From Solirubrobacteraceae bacterium (GTDB taxonomy: Bacteria; Actinomycetota; Thermoleophilia; Solirubrobacterales; Solirubrobacteraceae): 64,000 bases of DNA. The stretch spans positions 1 to 64,000 of the forward strand of contig JAGIBJ010000073.1 of the NCBI GenBank assembly GCA_017744415.1. The letters run 5' to 3'. The notes beneath the pieces are model-generated. The model saw only the letters and a list, made by a program, of their open reading frames with translations, was not told the origin of the DNA and searched no databases. The translations under genes and the position numbers were made by a program. Positions within the stretch are counted from its first letter, which is position 1. Every line of letters begins with the position of its first letter. Below are positions 60,494 to 64,000 of the stretch, piece after piece.

Positions 60494-61555
60494 TCAGCCC
60501 GCGAGGGCTGACGCCAGCGCGCTGAGCACCTGCTCCGGGCGCTCCTGGGCCGGGCGCTCGGCGAGGTGGGCCGACGGCGCGGGGAGGGCGGCGGCTGTGA
60601 GCATGGCCTGCTCGTGCTCGGCGACGGCGGCGAGGTGCGTGGCGAGTCGCGCGGCCGAGGGAAGCCCAGCGGCTGAGAGGTGATCGGCCACCTCGCCGAG
60701 CGCGTCCGCGTCGAGTCCGGCGTCGAGCGGTGCGCGGTGGCGATTGACGATCGTCCCGGCGATCGGGTGGCCGCGCCGGCGCAGCTCGGCGGCGAGGTCG
60801 GCGGCGGTGGCGCCGGGCACCTCCGCCGGGGCGGTGACGAGCACGAACGCGGCACGCTCGGAGCGCAGCAGCTGCTGCGCATGGTCGAGGTGTCCGGAGA
60901 GCGCCTCGCCGAACGGCCGTGCGGCATCGAGGAACGTCGCGATCTCGGAAAGCAGGTCGGCCCCCCAGAGCTTGCCGAGAGCCCGGCCCGGGCCGGGGAG
61001 CCGGCTGAACCGACCGGCGAGCCCGCTCGCGAGGCCGACGGTGCGCACGGTGCGGCCGGCGAGGAGACCGACGATTCGCTCCGGGCCGTCGAGCAGCTCG
61101 AGGGCGTGGAGCGCGGGTGGGGTGTCGAGGACGATCGCGTCGTAGGCGTCGTCCTCGCAGAAGCGCTCGAGCTCGACGATCGCCATGAGCTCCTGCATGC
61201 CCGCGTCGCCGCCGGTGAGCTCCTTGGTGATGCGGCTTCCCAGCAGCCGGCGGCGGTCGCTGTCGCGCACCGGCAGCCGCTGGACCACCCGCCGGAAGCT
61301 CGCCGGGGCGTCAAGCATCGCGGCGTGGAGTTCAGGTTCGCGGGGGAGGCGCACGACGGACGGATCGGGGCCGAGGTCGTGGCCGAGAGCATCGGCGAGG
61401 CGGCGCGCCGGGTCGACCGTCAGCACGAGCACGCGCCGGCCCTCGCGCGCCAGCGCGAGCCCGAGCGCCGCCGACACGGTGGTCTTGCCGACGCCGCCGG
61501 CGCCCGCCGCCACGATCACGTCGGCGCGCTGCAGCGCGGGCCACACGCCGCTCAT
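60494..61555 (-). CDS. ArsA/Get3-like ATPase, second gene of pair
   Basis: 353 residues. Deviant Walker A reads GAGGVGKTT, so the signature Lys of GKGGVGKT is Ala while the P-loop Lys is kept. TVDPARRLADALG, IVLDTPPALHALELL and LVTAPAEVPGATAADL are family segments. Actinobacteria commonly have such pairs (for example Rv3679-Rv3680 of M. tuberculosis). A C-terminal His/Glu-containing helix ends it. ATGA overlap with the partner gene upstream. Confidence 0.85.
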   Translation of the reverse strand: MSGVWPALQRADVIVAAGAGGVGKTTVSAALGLALAREGRRVLVLTVDPARRLADALGHDLGPDPSVVRLPREPELHAAMLDAPASFRRVVQRLPVRDSDRRRLLGSRITKELTGGDAGMQELMAIVELERFCEDDAYDAIVLDTPPALHALELLDGPERIVGLLAGRTVRTVGLASGLAGRFSRLPGPGRALGKLWGADLLSEIATFLDAARPFGEALSGHLDHAQQLLRSERAAFVLVTAPAEVPGATAADLAAELRRRGHPIAGTIVNRHRAPLDAGLDADALGEVADHLSAAGLPSAARLATHLAAVAEHEQAMLTAAALPAPSAHLAERPAQERPEQVLSALASALAG

Positions 61556-62415
61556 CGCACGCGCTCCGCGATCGTCGCCAGCGCCTGCGTCGCCGCCACC
61601 ACCGGGGCATCGGGCTGCTCGTGGCTCTGCACCGGCTGGGTGCCGACGCGGCGCGTGAGCTTGCCGAGCTGCGCTCGCTCGCTGCGCGCGCGTGCCGCCA
61701 AGCGCTCGATCGCGGCGACCGCGGCCGGCGGGACGCCTTCGACGCCGGCGAGGGCTTCGAGCTCGCCAGGGCTCGGCGCCGGCGGAGCAAGGCGATTGGC
61801 GACGACCACCTCAGGCACCTTGCGGAGCCGCGCCTCGAGCGCGTCGATGAGGTCGAGCGCTTCACCGACGGCGAGTGCGTCGCCCGTCGTCACGAGCACC
61901 ATGCCCGTGACGGCCGGGTCGGCGATCCAGGTGCCGAACTCGTGCGCGCGCCGCGCGATCGGTCCGGCCGCCGCCGCACGCTCGAACCGGCCGGGCGCAT
62001 CGAGCAGGGCGAGCAGGTGACCCGTTGCCGGGGCGTCGTAGACGACGTGGTCGAAGCCCTCCTCCTCGAGCAACCGCTTGAGTTCGCCGATCGCGATGAG
62101 TTCCGCGAGCCCGGGCGTCGCAGCGGTGATCAGGCGGAACGCGCGGCTCGCCTTCAGGGCGGCCGCGAGCGGGCCGGGGAGGTTGTCGGAGAGGTAGAGA
62201 TCGAGCGAGGCGTCGCGGTCGATCGGCCGTACCTCGAGCGTTCGGGGCGCGCCCGGCGTGGGGTGGACCGGAGGCGCGTCCACGGGGTGCGCGAGGGCAA
62301 CGCGCGAGCCTCTTGCGAGTTGCGCCGCGACCGCGCTCGCGACCGTGCTGCGCCCGACGCCGCCCTTTCCGGTCACCAGCACGAGTGGGCTGGTGAGGAG
62401 CGTCGGGGGAGCCAT
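61552..62415 (-). CDS. ArsA/Get3-like ATPase, first gene of pair, with Arg in the P-loop
   Basis: 287 residues. Walker A reads GKGGVGRST: the signature Lys is kept but the catalytic P-loop Lys is Arg. Switch-like segments are VVYDAPATGHLLALLDAPGR and MVLVTTGDALAVGEALDLID. It is probably a poor ATPase on its own. Together with the next gene it may form a heterodimer in which each subunit supplies what the other lacks. A 27-nt palindrome lies directly upstream of its ATG. Confidence 0.85.
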   Translation of the reverse strand: MAPPTLLTSPLVLVTGKGGVGRSTVASAVAAQLARGSRVALAHPVDAPPVHPTPGAPRTLEVRPIDRDASLDLYLSDNLPGPLAAALKASRAFRLITAATPGLAELIAIGELKRLLEEEGFDHVVYDAPATGHLLALLDAPGRFERAAAAGPIARRAHEFGTWIADPAVTGMVLVTTGDALAVGEALDLIDALEARLRKVPEVVVANRLAPPAPSPGELEALAGVEGVPPAAVAAIERLAARARSERAQLGKLTRRVGTQPVQSHEQPDAPVVAATQALATIAERVR

Positions 62416-62423
62416 ACGAGTGA

Positions 62424-62450
62424 GGGCGCCGGCACCCGGTGCCGACGCCC
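62424..62450. promoter_or_regulatory. Palindrome in the promoter of the ArsA-like operon
   Basis: GGGCG, one unpaired base, CGGCACC, a single central C, then GGTGCCG, one unpaired base and CGCCC. It lies 9 nt before the start codon at 62415 and could be an operator or a leader hairpin. Confidence 0.5.
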
Positions 62451-62486
62451 AACGAGCATACGCACGCCCGGTCGCGGGCGATCACA

Positions 62487-62534
62487 CCGAGCAGACTTCC
62501 TCTGTCGTTCCAGCTACACAGGAAGTCTGCTCGG
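62487..62534. repeat. Palindromic repeat, copy 2
   Basis: CCGAGCAGACTTCCT (62487-62501) pairs perfectly with its complement at 62520-62534, plus three more pairs after one mismatch. It differs from copy 1 by compensated changes. It lies 9 nt after the MpaB-family stop (minus strand). Confidence 0.8.
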
Positions 62535-62542
62535 CGGATGGG

Positions 62543-63457
62543 TCAGGCGTGCGCGGGCTCGCGCACCGGCTCGGGCCGTCCCGCGGCGCGCGCCTCGGCC
62601 ATCGCGACCCAGCCGGGCGTGCCGAATGCCCACCGGATCAGGTTGGCCTGGGCGCGGAGGTGCGCCGCTCCGGCCGCCCGCAGGATCGGCTCACCGACCC
62701 GCAGGTCGGTGAGCTCCTGGGCCCAGCGCGGCGCGAGTCTCATCCCGGTGCAGAGCAGCAGGCGCTGCAAGGGCCGGTCGAGCACCTTTGGCAGTCCGGC
62801 GATGGCCGGCTGGCGGAGCAGGAAGTCGAGGAACACGCGCGTCTGCTCGGTCACCGCGAGCTTGCCGCGCATCGTGGCGACGTAGTCCTCGAGGTCGGCG
62901 ACCGTCTCCGGGAGGTCGACGGCGCCGCCCATCCGCCCGATCACGGCCTGCTCGGCCAGGTACGTGTTGCGTTCGTCGTCGCTCAGCGGCCGGCGGTAGG
63001 TCTCGAAGCTGCGCATCACCATCCACGGGATGCAGGTGTGCACCCAGGCGAGCAGCTCGGGGTCGGTCGCGGCGTACGGCACGCCGTCGGGTCGCACGCC
63101 GGTGACGCGGCCGTGGATCCGGTGGACGAGCGCGATGAGATCGGTGGCGGCCTCGGTGTTGCCGAAGGTCGTCCCCAACACGTAGCCCAGGGTCGTACAG
63201 GCGCGCCGCAGGGGATCCTCCTTGTAGCTCGAGAGGTCTTCGACGCCGGCGATCACCGACGGGTGGAGGATCTCGAGGACGATCGCGGGCGTGCCGGCCA
63301 GCGCGACCACCGCGATGTCGCGGTTGATCTCCCATGAGATCGTGCCCGGGCCACACAGGCCGAGGTCACCCGCCGGCCCGCCGTAGAGCTTCGGATCGTC
63401 GTGCGTCCCGGCGACGTTCGTGAACGACGTACGCACCCGTTGCTTCAGGAACTCCAC
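62543..63457 (-). CDS. MpaB-family (DUF2236) oxygenase-like protein
   Basis: 304 residues. Features of the latex-clearing/MpaB-type heme family: the GPGTISWEINRDIAVVALAG opening, EILHPSVIAGVEDLSSYKED, TTFGNTEAATDLIALVHRIH, AATDPELLAWVHTCIPWMVM and TYLAEQAVIGRMGG. The His in LHPSVI and in VHRIHG are the usual conserved ones. GTG 63457 is chosen because GGAGG lies about 7 nt upstream; the longer frame upstream is not conserved. The substrate is unknown. The gene is flanked by two copies of the palindromic repeat. Confidence 0.85.
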   Translation of the reverse strand: MEFLKQRVRTSFTNVAGTHDDPKLYGGPAGDLGLCGPGTISWEINRDIAVVALAGTPAIVLEILHPSVIAGVEDLSSYKEDPLRRACTTLGYVLGTTFGNTEAATDLIALVHRIHGRVTGVRPDGVPYAATDPELLAWVHTCIPWMVMRSFETYRRPLSDDERNTYLAEQAVIGRMGGAVDLPETVADLEDYVATMRGKLAVTEQTRVFLDFLLRQPAIAGLPKVLDRPLQRLLLCTGMRLAPRWAQELTDLRVGEPILRAAGAAHLRAQANLIRWAFGTPGWVAMAEARAAGRPEPVREPAHA

Positions 63458-63510
63458 GCGACCCTCCTCGCCGTGTCGGCCTGGATCCGTCCTACCACAG
63501 CCTGCCCAGC

Positions 63511-63560
63511 CGCGAACAGACTTCTGCTGTTGCCAGGGCTGCAGAAGAAGTCTGTTCGGC
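63511..63560. repeat. Palindromic repeat, copy 3
   Basis: CGAACAGACTTCT (63513-63525) pairs with its complement at 63546-63558; the inner part can pair in two registers. It lies in the 228-nt gap between the MpaB-family and ParA genes, which holds no other gene. Confidence 0.75.
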
Positions 63561-63685
63561 GCGGAACGGAGGGCGGCGAGGGTCAAGTTGAGGTCGAGGT
63601 TCAACGTGGGTCGAGGAGGAGTTCGCGCCGCGGGGGCGAAAGCTGCCCCCGAGCCCCCGTCCCCGTTGACGATTCGAACCTCGCC

Positions 63686-64000
63686 GTGAGCCCCGCCACC
63701 ATCATCACCTTCGCCAACCAGAAGGGCGGCGTCGCCAAGACCACGACTGCCCTCAACCTGGCCTGCGCCCTCGCGGAGTCGGGTCACAAGGTGCTCTGCA
63801 TCGACATGGATCCGCAGGGCAACCTCACCATGAGCCAGGGCATCGATCCAGAGGATCTGCCGTGCTCGATCTTCGACGTGCTCGTCGACGGGATCGACAT
63901 CCGCGAGGCGATCTACAAGCGTGAGATCGACATCGCCGTCGGCTCCATCGACCTCGCCGGCGCCGAGATCGCGCTCTCGTCGAAGATCGGCCGTGAGCGG
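63686..64000 (+). CDS. ParA/Soj family ATPase (3'-truncated by window edge)
   Basis: 105 residues visible, beginning at GTG 63686. Deviant Walker A TFANQKGGVAKTTTALNLAC (signature Lys and P-loop Lys kept; Ala replaces the common Gly), A' motif VLCIDMDPQGNLTMSQG. These proteins segregate chromosomes or plasmids, or position other cargo. The downstream partner (ParB or other), needed to tell these apart, lies outside the window. Confidence 0.88.
   Translation, partial: MSPATIITFANQKGGVAKTTTALNLACALAESGHKVLCIDMDPQGNLTMSQGIDPEDLPCSIFDVLVDGIDIREAIYKREIDIAVGSIDLAGAEIALSSKIGRER

Noticed and set aside
58333-61392. A minus-strand open frame of 1019 codons
   Set aside because: It runs through the ArsA-like gene in another frame and antisense to the 631-residue protein; low-complexity Ser/Arg and Val/Glu content shows it is a shadow.

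Overview
The window is a high-GC bacterial chromosome segment with actinobacterial character. It combines a GlnR-like nitrogen regulator, paired ArsA-like ATPases, a zinc-binding (C+) S14 and many start codons that sit directly downstream of a TANNNT box. I infer an actinobacterium, most likely class Thermoleophilia (Solirubrobacterales-like). This is a judgement from gene content and style, not a database result.

Region 1 (1-6.5 kb): the 3' two thirds of rpoC, then a TetR regulator, an FkbM methyltransferase, a HAD-like protein and a secreted FG-GAP/VCBS protein.

Region 2 (6.5-25.9 kb): a nitrate-assimilation and molybdenum-cofactor block. It holds a glutamine-synthetase-like enzyme translationally coupled to a GlnR-like regulator, a NarK-type transporter, a LysR regulator, a flavin oxidase, an operon nirB-nirD-nitrate reductase (the nitrate reductase is fused to its own FAD and BFD [2Fe-2S] modules), moaA, mobA, moeA and one ORF that fuses MoaD, MoaE, MoaC and MoaB/MogA. 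GAAAC-N6-GAAAC boxes resembling GlnR sites occur upstream of the glutamine-synthetase-like gene, narK, both sides of the nirB/moaA gap and the gene after moaA. In most actinobacteria I know of, rpsL follows rpoC closely, so this block appears to interrupt the str region.

Region 3 (26-46.3 kb): rpsL-rpsG, fusA-tuf, then the S10-spc-alpha cluster from rpsJ to rplQ, tightly packed with 1-8 nt overlaps. infA and rpsD are absent from their common positions. L22, S3, S17 and S5 carry unusual low-complexity extensions.

Region 4 (46.3-64 kb): accessory and envelope genes. These are a repeat-rich gap, a SpoU rRNA methyltransferase, PilT with a long Ala/Tyr-rich tail, an EamA transporter, HxlR-Fur regulators, two divergent TetR regulators, a four-gene overlapping operon of WxL-like surface proteins with a WxL-interacting (DUF916-type) protein, a zinc-type solute-binding lipoprotein, an unrecognised 631-aa protein, two ArsA-like ATPases with complementary P-loop defects, an MpaB-family (DUF2236) protein, and the start of a ParA gene. 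Three related long palindromes sit in intergenic gaps at 47.2, 62.5 and 63.5 kb. No rRNA, tRNA, insertion sequence or CRISPR array was seen.
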